This document shows, piece by piece, positions 26,274-35,595 of a stretch of 64,000 nucleotides of DNA; position 1 is the stretch's first letter; each line of letters starts with the position of its first letter. A model generated the notes under the pieces. That model did not search any database. It worked only from the letters and a program-made list of their open reading frames with translations, and was not told where the DNA came from. Both the position numbers and the translations under genes were made by a program. The DNA comes from Oryzomonas sp. (GTDB lineage Bacteria; Desulfobacterota; Desulfuromonadia; Geobacterales; Pseudopelobacteraceae), in the NCBI GenBank assembly GCA_031292255.1, contig JARLHN010000018.1:62001-126000 (forward strand), in the 5' to 3' direction.

Positions 26274-27635
26274 TCAGGCATACCAGACCTTCGCCGTGCT
26301 CTTGTTTACAAATATCTTGTAGTACTGGATCGGCGCAATGACCACCCCGAAGCAGTTGCTGACTATGGAGGCGATCAGGATCCCTTCCATGCCGGTTCCC
26401 AACTTGAGGACAAAGAACAACGACATCACAATAAACAGCGTCGGCGTGATCAGGGACGACACAAACTGAATTTTCAATGCTCCGATTCCGTTGATAACCG
26501 AAACGAAAATATTGGCAAACATGCTGGTGATGACGAAAAGGCAGCAAAGCAGCGAAATATCAAAGCCGATGTGCACCTGTTTTTTCCCGATCCACAGATC
26601 GTATACCTTGTCGGAAAAAAGGAGCATCAACAAAGCCATTGCAACGAAAGCCGACAGCACATACAGGTACTTGTTGACCACGCGCTTGATCCAGTCCTCG
26701 TCCCCCTTGTTGTACGAATCCGTCACACTCGACCAAAGTGGGGCAGTCACGATGGTGAACGTCATCTGCAGGACGTTGAAATACTTGTAGGCAATGTTGT
26801 AGACGGTAACTTCTGTGACGCCGAAGTAATGGGCGATCATGAACGATGTGGTTTGGTACTGGATGATGAACGCCAGGTACGGAATGAAGAACTTCACGCC
26901 CAGTCCCATGATGTCCTTTGCCTGGTCTTTCCTGGCCAGCCGAAAAGAAGGGGCATAGGCCGAGTACTCGGAACGGTAGAGATAGAGATGGGCGAGCAAC
27001 AGCACCACGAGGGTGGGCAGGCACAACGCTATTGTCAGATTCATGAGAGAGCCGCGGACGGTCCTGGTAAGCACGAATATTGCGGCCAGGGATGCCAGCT
27101 GACCCAGCATGTCAAGCAGCGACGAAAGAGCCGGCTTTTGGTCGGCCGTCAGCAAGGTGTTCACGATCCTCAAAACGAACAGGCAACAAAAGTATGTGAT
27201 GACAATGGCGGCGACCGTGCCCACCCGCTCTTGGACAACGTTGTCGATGTTCAACAACGCTCCCCAATCGATAAACAGATTAGCCACCAGAAGGACCACC
27301 AGCAGTGATCCGAAAATGGCGCTCATGAACACATAGGCAGTGCTCAGGTAGGCCCGCGCGAGCTGTTCATCACCTTTGGCCCTTGCTTCGGCGAATTTGT
27401 TGCGCAGGCCACAGGTGAACCCTATGTCGAAAAAACTGACCCAACCGACCACCGAACTGAGAGCCAGCCAGATGCCGTAGCGGGACGGATTGACGTAGCT
27501 GATGGTCAAGGGGACCATCACCAGGCTGATGGAAATACTGACGCCCCTGACAAACAGCGACCCGATGATGTTCTTCTTGACCAGGATGCTTCTCGGATTT
27601 CCCTGCAGAAGGTATTTATGGATTATTCCCGTCAT
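26274..27635 (-). CDS. Wzx-type polysaccharide flippase
   Basis: This 453-residue protein has about 12-14 hydrophobic helices and fits the oligosaccharide/lipid flippase (MOP) superfamily. The N-terminal NIIGSLFVRGVSISISLVMV helix and the YGIWLALSSVVGWVSFFDIG segment are typical. It would move undecaprenyl-diphosphate-linked repeat units across the inner membrane before polymerisation. The gene stands 57 bases before the following GT4 gene and 67 bases after the GT26 gene in transcription order. Confidence 0.87.
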   Translation of the reverse strand: MTGIIHKYLLQGNPRSILVKKNIIGSLFVRGVSISISLVMVPLTISYVNPSRYGIWLALSSVVGWVSFFDIGFTCGLRNKFAEARAKGDEQLARAYLSTAYVFMSAIFGSLLVVLLVANLFIDWGALLNIDNVVQERVGTVAAIVITYFCCLFVLRIVNTLLTADQKPALSSLLDMLGQLASLAAIFVLTRTVRGSLMNLTIALCLPTLVVLLLAHLYLYRSEYSAYAPSFRLARKDQAKDIMGLGVKFFIPYLAFIIQYQTTSFMIAHYFGVTEVTVYNIAYKYFNVLQMTFTIVTAPLWSSVTDSYNKGDEDWIKRVVNKYLYVLSAFVAMALLMLLFSDKVYDLWIGKKQVHIGFDISLLCCLFVITSMFANIFVSVINGIGALKIQFVSSLITPTLFIVMSLFFVLKLGTGMEGILIASIVSNCFGVVIAPIQYYKIFVNKSTAKVWYA

Positions 27636-27702
27636 GCTGGAATTAAACTCCTCTAAGAAACCATTCCGTTATCCGGGCACCGATATATCCCAGATTCAGA
27701 CG

Positions 27703-28503
27703 CTACTTCAGTGCATTAAGTTGTTTTCGAGCCTTTAGAACTTTTTGAGGCAAATTGGCCATGAAAACCATTCTGCTCTTCAGGAGTTCCCTTTCGCGGT
27801 TGTAAGCCAGCCAAGCACGAGGGCTTTTCAACAGATCCTGAGTCAGCCTGAAAAAGAATTGCATACCGATTTTTTGGAATATCGGGGGAGGAGCGACCAG
27901 CTCGCCTATAAGCCATTTGAACGCGGCGCCCACACCGATCATGACACCGCGGTCAAGCTTGGAAACATTCAGACTCATCCATTTTTCCTGCTTTCTGCCG
28001 CCGAAACTGACCCATACGATGTCCGGCCCGGCCCTCCGGACACGCTCCATTATGAGCCGGTTGTCTTCCTCCGTGAACTCCTTGAAAGGGGGACTATACC
28101 CTGTTATGTCGATGCCTCTGTTCAATTCCCCGGCTTTGGAGATGACTTTCGCGATGGTCTCTTCCGTATCGCCCAACAGGTAATGCCGGTAGCCGGTCAG
28201 ATCGGTCAGCAGGCGCTCCATCAGGGCCGCCCCCGATATTCGCTCGATTTCCTTACAGCCGACCATCCAGCCATACCACGCCAAAGGCACGCCGTCCGCC
28301 AAAGACAACAGGGAACCGTTGATCGCCGACCGCATCCCTTCATCCTTGGTGGCGGCGTATATGTTCCCGACATCGTTGACGCAAACGTAGCCCCGCTCGT
28401 TGTCTTGTATGGTTTTGACCAGAACGTTACGGACGTTTTGGTAGCCTATGTTGCTTATTTTCACGTTGCCGTATTCGATATATGCAGCATCTTCATATCT
28501 CAT
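27703..28503 (-). CDS. WecG/TagA/CpsF glycosyltransferase (GT26)
   Basis: The best start is the ATG at 28503 after AAGGAG, giving 266 residues; a frame to 28533 lacks a good site. Family motifs are present in order: YVCVNDVGNIYAA, SLADGVPLAWYG near 70, the DITGYSPPFKEFTEED region near 130 and VWVSFGGRKQEKWM near 163. GT26 enzymes transfer N-acetyl-mannosamine(uronic acid) or a related sugar as the second step on lipid-linked primers. This fits its place directly after the priming transferase gene. The 187-base gap between them is the widest within the cluster core. Confidence 0.88.
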   Translation of the reverse strand: MRYEDAAYIEYGNVKISNIGYQNVRNVLVKTIQDNERGYVCVNDVGNIYAATKDEGMRSAINGSLLSLADGVPLAWYGWMVGCKEIERISGAALMERLLTDLTGYRHYLLGDTEETIAKVISKAGELNRGIDITGYSPPFKEFTEEDNRLIMERVRRAGPDIVWVSFGGRKQEKWMSLNVSKLDRGVMIGVGAAFKWLIGELVAPPPIFQKIGMQFFFRLTQDLLKSPRAWLAYNRERELLKSRMVFMANLPQKVLKARKQLNALK

Positions 28504-28690
28504 TACTTCTCCTTGTTCCCCAATCAGTGCCATTCCTTGGCCGGTTGAGACAGGTCAAGCCTTTTGACGTGCGTTTCTCCGGGCAGCCCTTTTTGACAAT
28601 CCGACCATGTTGCAAAACGCCGCCAGACCGATGACATAATCCTTCGCCGATTCCTCGCCAATGCCTGAAGCATTGGTTACTGAAGTTGGG

Positions 28691-29839
28691 TTAATAGGCG
28701 CCTTTCCCCCGGATAACCACACCGGGAGTCGCCAGAAGGAGCTTGATATCGAGCCAGAGCGACCACGTCCGGCTGTACTGAAGGTCAAGCCGAACCATGT
28801 CATCGAACGTAGTCATGCTTCTCCCCTTGACCTGCCACAACCCTGTAATTCCCGGCTTCCGGACGAAAATCCGGTAGCGGTGCCAGGGGGCATAATTTTC
28901 GACTTCATAGGGTATCGGTGGTCTCGGCCCCACCATAGACATTTCACCTTTGAGTACATTGAAGAACTGGGGGAGCTCATCGAGGCTTGATTTGCGCAGA
29001 AAATTGCCGATCGGGGTTATTCGCGGGTCGTCCCGCATTTTATAAACAACCCCCTCACCGCCCGATGACGGACCCCCTTTCATGTCGTTCACGATAAACT
29101 TTCTTATGTATTCCCGGTGTATCGAATCATTATTATTGACCTGCATGGAGCGAAATTTCAGGATCGTGAAAAGCCTGCCGTACTGGCCGACCCTCACCTG
29201 CCTGAAGAAAACCTGTCCAGGAGAGGTTAGCTTGACAAGTACCGCAATGACAAGAAACAGTGGCGATAAGAGGAGGAGAGCCATGAAACTGCCAACCAGG
29301 TCCATGAACCGTTTACAACCCTCTGCGACCCTGGTGGCCGTGTCATGCGGATAGATTTCCGGGTAGAACAGCGGATTGAACCAGTCCCCCTCTTCCTGCC
29401 CACCGTATGCATCGGGAAAGACCAGAACCGATAGCCGGATTTTTTGATACACGGACGGGAGGAACTTCGCCTTTATGCATCCCCGGACCTTCGATTCGAC
29501 CGTCTGGATGGCCTGCTTGACGTCGTTGCGCGCTATGTCGGTAAAGAGAATACCTAGCAGTTCCGAAGCATTCAGCCACCCGCAGACGTCCGTCTGCCGT
29601 ATGACGCCCGGTATCGGCTCGGTGACAACCGCAAACGCGTGAGCCCGTACATCCCTATCCACAATGTCGGCAAGATCGAACAGCATGAGCAGGAGGGGTT
29701 CTCCCGAGCGTTCCGCCCGTTTTCTTTCCCGGCTGAGTACTCGTTTGAATTTTTCTTCGTCGAGGATTTCCTGTTCCAGTCCGGCATTTATGCCCGTAAA
29801 AGCGGAAATGGCCGCATGCGTCTCACCGTTTACAGTCAT
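28691..29839 (-). CDS. Priming undecaprenyl-phosphate sugar transferase with GGDEF-like N-terminus
   Basis: ATG 29839 follows GGAGG at five bases. Residues 175-382 are a bacterial sugar transferase (PGT) domain: a membrane hairpin (MALLLLSPLFLVIAVLVKL), the cytosolic core VGQYGRLFTILKFRSM, the RKSSLDELPQFFNVLKGEMS catalytic stretch with the DE pair, and GPRPPIPYEVE. It transfers a sugar-1-phosphate to undecaprenyl phosphate, the first step of the polymer. The first 165 residues look like a degraded GGDEF fold (FKRVLSRERKRAERSGEPLL, then RQTDVCGWLNASELLGILF where the active-site loop should be), so cyclase activity is not expected. Neighbours are the CpsD-like gene (26 bases) and GT26. Confidence 0.88.
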   Translation of the reverse strand: MTVNGETHAAISAFTGINAGLEQEILDEEKFKRVLSRERKRAERSGEPLLLMLFDLADIVDRDVRAHAFAVVTEPIPGVIRQTDVCGWLNASELLGILFTDIARNDVKQAIQTVESKVRGCIKAKFLPSVYQKIRLSVLVFPDAYGGQEEGDWFNPLFYPEIYPHDTATRVAEGCKRFMDLVGSFMALLLLSPLFLVIAVLVKLTSPGQVFFRQVRVGQYGRLFTILKFRSMQVNNNDSIHREYIRKFIVNDMKGGPSSGGEGVVYKMRDDPRITPIGNFLRKSSLDELPQFFNVLKGEMSMVGPRPPIPYEVENYAPWHRYRIFVRKPGITGLWQVKGRSMTTFDDMVRLDLQYSRTWSLWLDIKLLLATPGVVIRGKGAY

Positions 29840-29865
29840 GACAACCTCCTCCCAAACGGTTTTTA

Positions 29866-30660
29866 TCACCAACTCTTAAAGAGCCGTTGGTACATAAATT
29901 CCGGAATGTAATATTTCCTCTTATTGAGAACGACTCCGAGGATGTTTCCGCCATTTCTGACGATCTTGTTCTTAACGTTCTCGACTACCTGCTTCCGTGT
30001 GCGCTCGGCTTCCACAATTAAGACAACACCGTCCGTAAAACGGGATATGGCAATGCTGTCGGGCGAAGTTATTGCCGGCGACGAATCGATAAGTATGAAA
30101 TCGTACTTGTTCTTCAATCCTTCCAGGAAACCGGTTGCCGCGGGATGATCATTGACATGCTGGGTCAGGACGTGCTGCGGCGAAATGGGGACAAGAAAAA
30201 GCTTCGTGTTGCCGGCCTGGTGACTGGCCTTGTCCGCAGGCTCCACCTTCCCCATGATATCCTTCCAGCCGCTCCCCCCCTTGATGTCAAAGAAAAGATG
30301 CTCGGATGGGTTATGGTGTGCCGCATCCATGATGAGCACCGACTTGTCGAGCTTGGAGGTAGCCATTCTCGCAAAATCGCGAACAATGGTGGATACCCCT
30401 TCTCCACCCTGGAGCCCAATGAACAGAATGGTCTTTGCAGGAGTTGGCAGCAGATACTCGATATTCTGGTACAAGCAAAACATCTCCCTATCCATGGCAA
30501 GGTCGGTATTGTTTCCGGACCGTCCCACCTTTAATGGAATTTTCTTTACAGAAATTCCCTCCCTAGCGGCCACCTCTTCCGGCAAAGATATTTGGGGACC
30601 GAGTTTCGATCCGCTCATTTCACGCTGCGCCAGTTCGAGTGCTTCGTAAATATTGCTCAT
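29866..30660 (-). CDS. CpsD/CapB-like ATPase of the exopolysaccharide system, altered Walker A
   Basis: The 264-residue cytoplasmic protein has the layout of bacterial tyrosine autokinases tied to Wzz proteins, including the usual N-terminal MSNIYEALELAQRE. The Walker A region reads GLQGGEGVSTIVRDFA, with Val where the nucleotide-binding Lys normally sits. Walker A' reads VLIMDAAHHNP and Walker B reads FILIDSSPAI. The C-terminus (YYIPEFMYQRLFKSW) has few tyrosines rather than a Tyr cluster. It may therefore be a non-catalytic regulator of Wzz or a divergent ATPase. Its place between the AAA gene and the priming transferase matches XrtA/EpsG-type exopolysaccharide loci. Confidence 0.82.
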   Translation of the reverse strand: MSNIYEALELAQREMSGSKLGPQISLPEEVAAREGISVKKIPLKVGRSGNNTDLAMDREMFCLYQNIEYLLPTPAKTILFIGLQGGEGVSTIVRDFARMATSKLDKSVLIMDAAHHNPSEHLFFDIKGGSGWKDIMGKVEPADKASHQAGNTKLFLVPISPQHVLTQHVNDHPAATGFLEGLKNKYDFILIDSSPAITSPDSIAISRFTDGVVLIVEAERTRKQVVENVKNKIVRNGGNILGVVLNKRKYYIPEFMYQRLFKSW

Positions 30661-30705
30661 GGCGGTTCTCCGATTGTTTGTGGGGTGATTTCATCTCCCT
30701 GACAA

Positions 30706-31935
30706 TTATCTGTCCCTTGCCGGGAAATAGATTATCGCGCCTTCCTGGATCACATCGATATTGGATATCCAGGGGTTGCGTTGTTTGACCAGTTCAAGCA
30801 GCTTCGGGTCAAACGAGCCATACGTTTCCGTAACAAGCTTTGCAAGCGTATCTCCTCTCCTGGCAACCTTCTTCACTTGGCTGTCTCCATTCAACGAGCT
30901 GCCCTCCAGGTCAGCTTTTCCAATGCGTTTTGCGGCCGCTTCGGCCGGCTCGGGCCGAACTGTTTTAACGCTGCTTGCAACTGAAACCGGCACATCCGGC
31001 TTATTGTCATTTATGGACGACACCTGTACAGGGAAGCTAAGTCCGTTTTTCAGATAAAACAGCCCGGCGGCGGCCACAACGACAAGAGCGGTGACAAAGG
31101 CTATCGCCCAGCCCTGCCCGACCTGCCGTCCCCCTTCCTGCTCTGCAATGATCTCTCGCGCAACTTTGGATGTCACGTTTTTCTGCTGATTGCCGAAAGA
31201 GGTGACAAGGCAGTTATCGCAATAAATATTTATGATTCTTGGAATTCCATACGACTTTCTGGCAATTATGTTCATGGCGCCACTGGTAAAGGGATGCGTA
31301 TCTTTTATCAAAGACTTTTTTAATCTGTGTTTGATGTATTCCAGACTTTCCTTTCTGGAGAGGGGTAATATCTTAACCCTGATGGCGATGCGCTGTTTGA
31401 GCTGCCGTAATGTATATACATTGAGTTTTTCTGAAAATTCCGGTTGGCCGCTCAACACGATCTGGATAAGTTTGTCCGTGGAAGTTTCCAGATTGGAGAG
31501 CATTCGGAGGTTTTCCAGGGTCTCCACCGGCATGTTATGGGCTTCATCAATGATGAGCACCACATTGCGGCCCGCCTTGTACTCGTCAATCAGGATCATA
31601 TGGAGCTGGTTGACCATTTCGGAAGCATCATCCGATTGTGGAATGTGCCCGATGTTCTGACAAATAGTTCTCAGCAGGGCTTTGAAAGAAATGTTCGAGT
31701 TGAATATATAGATTGCCCTGACGTTCTGCTTGTCGATCCTGCTCAGGAAAGACCGAATGATCGTGGTTTTGCCCACTCCGACTTCACCGGTAATTTCAAC
31801 GAAACCTTTCCGTCTGATGACGCCGGAGATGATCGCAGCCAACGCCTCTTTGTGGCCGGGCCCGAGATAGAGTAGGTCCGGGTCGGGTGTGATGTTGAAC
31901 GGTTCTCTTTTCAGGTTGAAAAAATCAAGGTACAT
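30706..31935 (-). CDS. XrtA-type exopolysaccharide AAA ATPase (ExeA/GspA-like) with LysM-like tail
   Basis: The protein has about 409 residues. The N-terminal motif YLDFFNLKREPFNITPDPD and the AAA core with Walker A (GEVGVGKTT) and Walker B (VVLIIDEAHNM) match the ATPases found next to exosortase-linked exopolysaccharide genes. A membrane helix lies near 275-292. After a periplasmic Pro/Ala linker, a LysM-like unit (VARRGDTLAKLVTETYG to IIYFPARDR) ends the protein, suggesting peptidoglycan or polymer binding. The ATG at 31935 is preferred; TTG 31941 abuts the wzz stop codon. The pairing of ATPase and periplasmic domain suggests a role in placing the export apparatus in the wall. Confidence 0.85.
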   Translation of the reverse strand: MYLDFFNLKREPFNITPDPDLLYLGPGHKEALAAIISGVIRRKGFVEITGEVGVGKTTIIRSFLSRIDKQNVRAIYIFNSNISFKALLRTICQNIGHIPQSDDASEMVNQLHMILIDEYKAGRNVVLIIDEAHNMPVETLENLRMLSNLETSTDKLIQIVLSGQPEFSEKLNVYTLRQLKQRIAIRVKILPLSRKESLEYIKHRLKKSLIKDTHPFTSGAMNIIARKSYGIPRIINIYCDNCLVTSFGNQQKNVTSKVAREIIAEQEGGRQVGQGWAIAFVTALVVVAAAGLFYLKNGLSFPVQVSSINDNKPDVPVSVASSVKTVRPEPAEAAAKRIGKADLEGSSLNGDSQVKKVARRGDTLAKLVTETYGSFDPKLLELVKQRNPWISNIDVIQEGAIIYFPARDR

Positions 31936-31941
31936 GCGCAA

Positions 31942-33405
31942 TTATTCCTCTTTATAGGCGATGGCTGCCAGCACCGGCAAACAAAGACGATTTTCCACTT
32001 GCTCGGGTGTAGAAAAGCTTTGCGACGTTGACTCGGTCAAAAAGGCCAGTCCTATACCTGACACCATACCAACAACTATTGCCAGCGCGATATTCACCCG
32101 CTTCTTCGGTTTTACCGGTTCGGGAGGAATGATGGCTTTCTGTATGACACTGATATTGGCCATCTTGAGACGATTCATGTCGTCGGTTATGCGTGCATCC
32201 TCTGCCTTCTCCGCATAGGACTGAAAGTTTTTCTCATTAATTACCTGTTCTCTCTTTAATTGTCGCATTTCTTTTTCGGAATAATCCAGGGAACGAATCT
32301 TCCCATCCACTTCGGCCAGCTGCTGATGCAAGGCCATTGCCTTCCCATTCTGAGCGTTTAATTCCGTCTCCGACCTGATCAGCTCGATTTCCGTGCTTTG
32401 ATATACCTGATTGCCCGTTTTCACCTTGCTGTTTATGTCCGCCTCCTGTTCTTTCAGGAAATCCTTGACCATTGCGATATCCTTGCGCGCGTTCACTACC
32501 AACCGATTATTCTCGGTATATTTCTTCAACAGATCCTGTTCATTGAGCTGCAGGGCAAGCAGCCTGGATCTGGCATCCACTAATATCTTCTCTCTTTCGG
32601 AATTGGTATAATGAGTCGTGTTATTCGAGATGTTCTTCATGTGTTCTTTCAGGGTTGTTATTCTTTTCTGCATCTCAAACATTACGTTTTGCGTGTTTTT
32701 CATGGCCGTATCCAATTCGCTGCGCTGCCTGAGGAGCAGGGATCTCTGCTCGTCGAGGGAGAACACCCCTTTTTTCTGTTTGAAGGACTGCAGACTGTTC
32801 TCTGATTCCTTCAATTTCCGGTCATAATTCACAAGCTGCGTCTCCAGGAATGAAGATTTTGGATCACTGAATACCTGAAGATGTTTTTCCCTGTAGAAAT
32901 CAATTAGCCGGTTGACGGCATCGGCTGCTATAAACGGGTCCTTATGCCGGAATGAAATCTGTAACACACTGGATTTTTTCATTCCTTCCACTTTAAGTGC
33001 TTTTTGGAATTTCTCTATTGCAGCATCCATCGGTTTTACCTTCGCAGGAGGATTTTTCAGGAGTTCCGGATACATCTTTTCCAACGTCAGAGTTGCAATA
33101 ACTTTCTCGATTAAATCCCTATTATTCAAAATCTGTATCTCGGAGTTGATTACTTCTTCCTGGTTCAATGACATGATTGGCGCGTTGTTGCCAATTTCGG
33201 ATCTGTTCATGTACTCCCTGCCTATTTTGACGAGAATACTCGCTTCCGACTCATAGACAGGAGTGGTCAGGAATGATGCGAAGGTCACGGTCACGACTAC
33301 GGCAAAGAAAACAACCAGAATCATGGCTTTATTCTTAAACAAAACGGTAATGAACTCCCTCAGGCCTGTTGCCTGTCTTTCCTGATTGTTATCCATGAGT
33401 TCCAT
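31942..33405 (-). CDS. Wzz/GumC-like chain-length determinant protein
   Basis: This 487-residue inner-membrane protein has one helix near 30-50 (MILVVFFAVVVTVTFASFL) and another near 445-465 (IALAIVVGMVSGIGLAFL). Between them lies a long periplasmic region with the Wzz start TTPVYESEASILVKIGREY and extended coiled coil (about 180-400). It sets chain length and links the polymerase to the outer-membrane exporter, usually with a CpsD-like kinase encoded separately, as here. The cytoplasmic end is short and has no kinase domain. It lies 13 bases after the wza gene. Confidence 0.88.
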   Translation of the reverse strand: MELMDNNQERQATGLREFITVLFKNKAMILVVFFAVVVTVTFASFLTTPVYESEASILVKIGREYMNRSEIGNNAPIMSLNQEEVINSEIQILNNRDLIEKVIATLTLEKMYPELLKNPPAKVKPMDAAIEKFQKALKVEGMKKSSVLQISFRHKDPFIAADAVNRLIDFYREKHLQVFSDPKSSFLETQLVNYDRKLKESENSLQSFKQKKGVFSLDEQRSLLLRQRSELDTAMKNTQNVMFEMQKRITTLKEHMKNISNNTTHYTNSEREKILVDARSRLLALQLNEQDLLKKYTENNRLVVNARKDIAMVKDFLKEQEADINSKVKTGNQVYQSTEIELIRSETELNAQNGKAMALHQQLAEVDGKIRSLDYSEKEMRQLKREQVINEKNFQSYAEKAEDARITDDMNRLKMANISVIQKAIIPPEPVKPKKRVNIALAIVVGMVSGIGLAFLTESTSQSFSTPEQVENRLCLPVLAAIAYKEE

Positions 33406-33418
33406 AATAGAGACCTCG

Positions 33419-34129
33419 TCAATAAATTATAGAAGTGTTTATGCCGTAGGTAATGCCCAGAATGGCCGGGATGAGCCTGCGAATGTATTGGTCCACCCAT
33501 ACATCCATGTTGGCAATGGTAGTTTTGGGCACATACACGATATCATTGGGCTTGAGAGTGACATCCTGGCTCATGTCGCTGTTGTCCAATGCCTTTTCCA
33601 GATTGAGTTGCATGGCGACCAGTTTATTATCGAGAGTCCGACGGATGACGATTACTCCGTTGAGCAAAGCAGTGTCTTTTATTCCACCGGCCTGCGATAT
33701 TGATTGCAAAACGGTCATTGGATCGGTTAACGGAACGAGCCCCGCTTTATTGACCTCTCCGTCAACAAAAACCCGTTGGGCACTGAAAGTGCGGACAATG
33801 ACGGCAATCTCGGGCTTGCTGATCTCGGCAGAGTATTTCTTTTTGAGCAAGTCGATAAGTTGCTGGGGGGTCAGGCCGGCGGCCATTATATCGTTGACCA
33901 ACTGGAGGGAGATACGGCCGTCGGGACGAACTATGACCTGTTCATTCAGTTCGGGGTTGTAAAAGAATTTAACATCCATCTGGTCGCCACCCTGAATCCG
34001 GTACTCCGTGGAAAGGGCTGGAGGCGATGGCGATGCGGCCGGAGGGGGGACCGAATTTATTACCGTCGTAGCGCATGCTGATAATGCCAGCATGAAGATG
34101 CCCAGCATCAATACACAAAACGCTTTCAT
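33419..34129 (-). CDS. Wza-like polysaccharide export lipoprotein
   Basis: A lipoprotein signal (MLALSAC) is followed by a Pro-rich linker. A Poly_export domain then starts at YRIQGGDQMDVKFFYNPELN (about 45) with VRPDGRISLQLV, and one SLBB-type beta-grasp unit follows (VFVDGEVNKAGLVPL, about 128). The end of the protein (RRLIPAILGITYGINTSI) may be the outer-membrane helix. At 236 residues it is shorter than classical Wza (about 380) but typical of exosortase-type exopolysaccharide loci. It is the first structural gene of the operon; a 498-base non-coding region with no clear sigma-54 site precedes it. Confidence 0.88.
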   Translation of the reverse strand: MKAFCVLMLGIFMLALSACATTVINSVPPPAASPSPPALSTEYRIQGGDQMDVKFFYNPELNEQVIVRPDGRISLQLVNDIMAAGLTPQQLIDLLKKKYSAEISKPEIAVIVRTFSAQRVFVDGEVNKAGLVPLTDPMTVLQSISQAGGIKDTALLNGVIVIRRTLDNKLVAMQLNLEKALDNSDMSQDVTLKPNDIVYVPKTTIANMDVWVDQYIRRLIPAILGITYGINTSIIY

Positions 34130-34627
34130 AACGGCCCTCCAGTTTATGTTTTTCTGATTAACGCAAAAGCACCCGTGGGGATTGCTTCAATTGGATCAAT
34201 ACGGTTCTTGGCATTCGGTGTATGTATAAATGACTTCCGAGAGTTGCTGCTACGACAGATAACGTCTCAAACAGAAATTATGGTTAGCGGAAGATTGACG
34301 CTAATCAGATTTTTAATGTTTATTAAGCTTACACATTAATCCAATAGCCTCAACGACCTGTTTGGGTATATTCCAATGGCAGGAAATGTATTTTTTCGAA
34401 CACTAACGTGTTAATACAAACAGGTAGGGTAAATGAGGTAGGAAGTCCTAAAATCAGGGTTATGCCTTAACACCGCATAGAACACGTGAGTAGACGGAGC
34501 GCCAGCCGCTACATCAGCCGATAAGCGCATCAGCTCAAATGTAATGTTCGCTTGGGCTGTTTATCATGGGAATGATTACGACGCTCATCCCATTCACACG
34601 GAATTAATCAGAAATAAGAGGATTTTT
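34130..34627. other. Long leader/intergenic region upstream of the exopolysaccharide operon
   Basis: The region is AT-rich and likely holds the promoter of the wza operon and the end of the regulator transcript. A small palindrome (AACACTAACGTGTT near 34398-34411) is the only clear symmetrical element. I found no convincing gene, riboswitch core or sigma-54 site. Confidence 0.4.
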
Positions 34628-35218
34628 TCAGTGGGCTCGATTAATAAGGGAAAGGAGTTGGGTGCGGCTGGAGACATTGAATTTTTTGAAAATCCTGCTG
34701 AGGTGGGCCTTAACGGTTTGTTCACTCAGGAACAGCTGCGCGGCAATTTCCTTGTTTTTCCTGCCCAACGCGATCTGGTCCAGAATTTGTTGTTCTCGAT
34801 TGCTGGCTTTATTGATCCTGCCGTTCTTGGTGATTGTTCCGGCCTCACAAAGAAGTGCCTTCAGGCAGTCGTTGTCAATCCATATCTGCCCTCCGTGCAC
34901 AGCCTTCAGCGCTCTCCTCATTAAAGAGACATCCATGTCCGGCGAAAGGACGCCATGAAGCATGTACAACAAAAGCAAGGTTACCACCTCTTCCTGCGGC
35001 AGGCCGGTATCCAGCAGAATGAGCTTCGCCTCGGGCCATTGGGAGACGAAGTCATGGGTTAGACTTTCATTATCCACAATTATCACATCCGGCCTGTAGT
35101 CAAATGCGGCGTTCCCGTGCTCAATCAGGAAACAATTGTCGCAATCGTCTTCTCTCTTGAGCAAATCACGGAGCGCCTCACTGATTATCCGACTTTTCAG
35201 GCTGATTAGCGTATTCAT
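34628..35218 (-). CDS. LuxR-type transcriptional regulator with degenerate receiver
   Basis: The 196-residue protein has an N-terminal receiver-like fold (about 1-120: RPDVIIVDNESLTHDF, then KLILLDTGLPQEEV) and a LuxR/GerE helix-turn-helix (about 138-190: REQQILDQIALGRKNKEIAA, LSEQTVKAHLSRIFKKFNVS). An Asp is present near residue 50, but the acidic pair and the switch Thr/Lys of true receivers are not clear. It is encoded in the same direction just before wza and is the probable activator of the exopolysaccharide operon. Start ATG 35218 is preceded by GGGGAAAAGAGTT. Confidence 0.8.
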   Translation of the reverse strand: MNTLISLKSRIISEALRDLLKREDDCDNCFLIEHGNAAFDYRPDVIIVDNESLTHDFVSQWPEAKLILLDTGLPQEEVVTLLLLYMLHGVLSPDMDVSLMRRALKAVHGGQIWIDNDCLKALLCEAGTITKNGRINKASNREQQILDQIALGRKNKEIAAQLFLSEQTVKAHLSRIFKKFNVSSRTQLLSLINRAH

Positions 35219-35595
35219 AACTCTTTTCCCCTTCGCCTCTAAGGATGATCTTCCAAGGAGCGGTACAATAGGGAGCTACAGCCACCATGGCGCATAATTG
35301 AAACGCAATGAGCTGTACAAGACGGCCATTCCGCGGCGGATGCTACTGATCCCGGGATACTGATTACCATCAGTTAATTCAAGTTATGTCGCTGCGAAAG
35401 TTGAATTATGATGTAGTTTATCAATAAGGAATCAAACGTCAAGTCGGGCAGACTACTATCCGGTCACGTATTGCCATAAGTTCATCTTCATCCACACCTT
35501 ATGGGCCTCTTCGGGCCGGTGACTTTCGAATCGCCCGTTTTTTATGCGTTGATAACCCATATTCAGTCGAAGGCGGTATTCCGCCAGACCCGGCG
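35219..35595. other. Intergenic region
   Basis: No gene is supported. A GGCC-rich inverted repeat near 35509-35520 (GGGCCTCTTCGGGCC) could act as a weak terminator for the exported-protein gene on the minus strand. The rest is unremarkable. Confidence 0.4.

Noticed and set aside
25170-27308. Two long plus-strand frames (324 and 359 aa)
   Set aside because: They are antisense to the GT4 and flippase genes and have no domain features.
28555-28803. 82-aa minus-strand frame between GT26 and the sugar transferase
   Set aside because: It overlaps the 3' end of the sugar transferase in another frame without a good start site.
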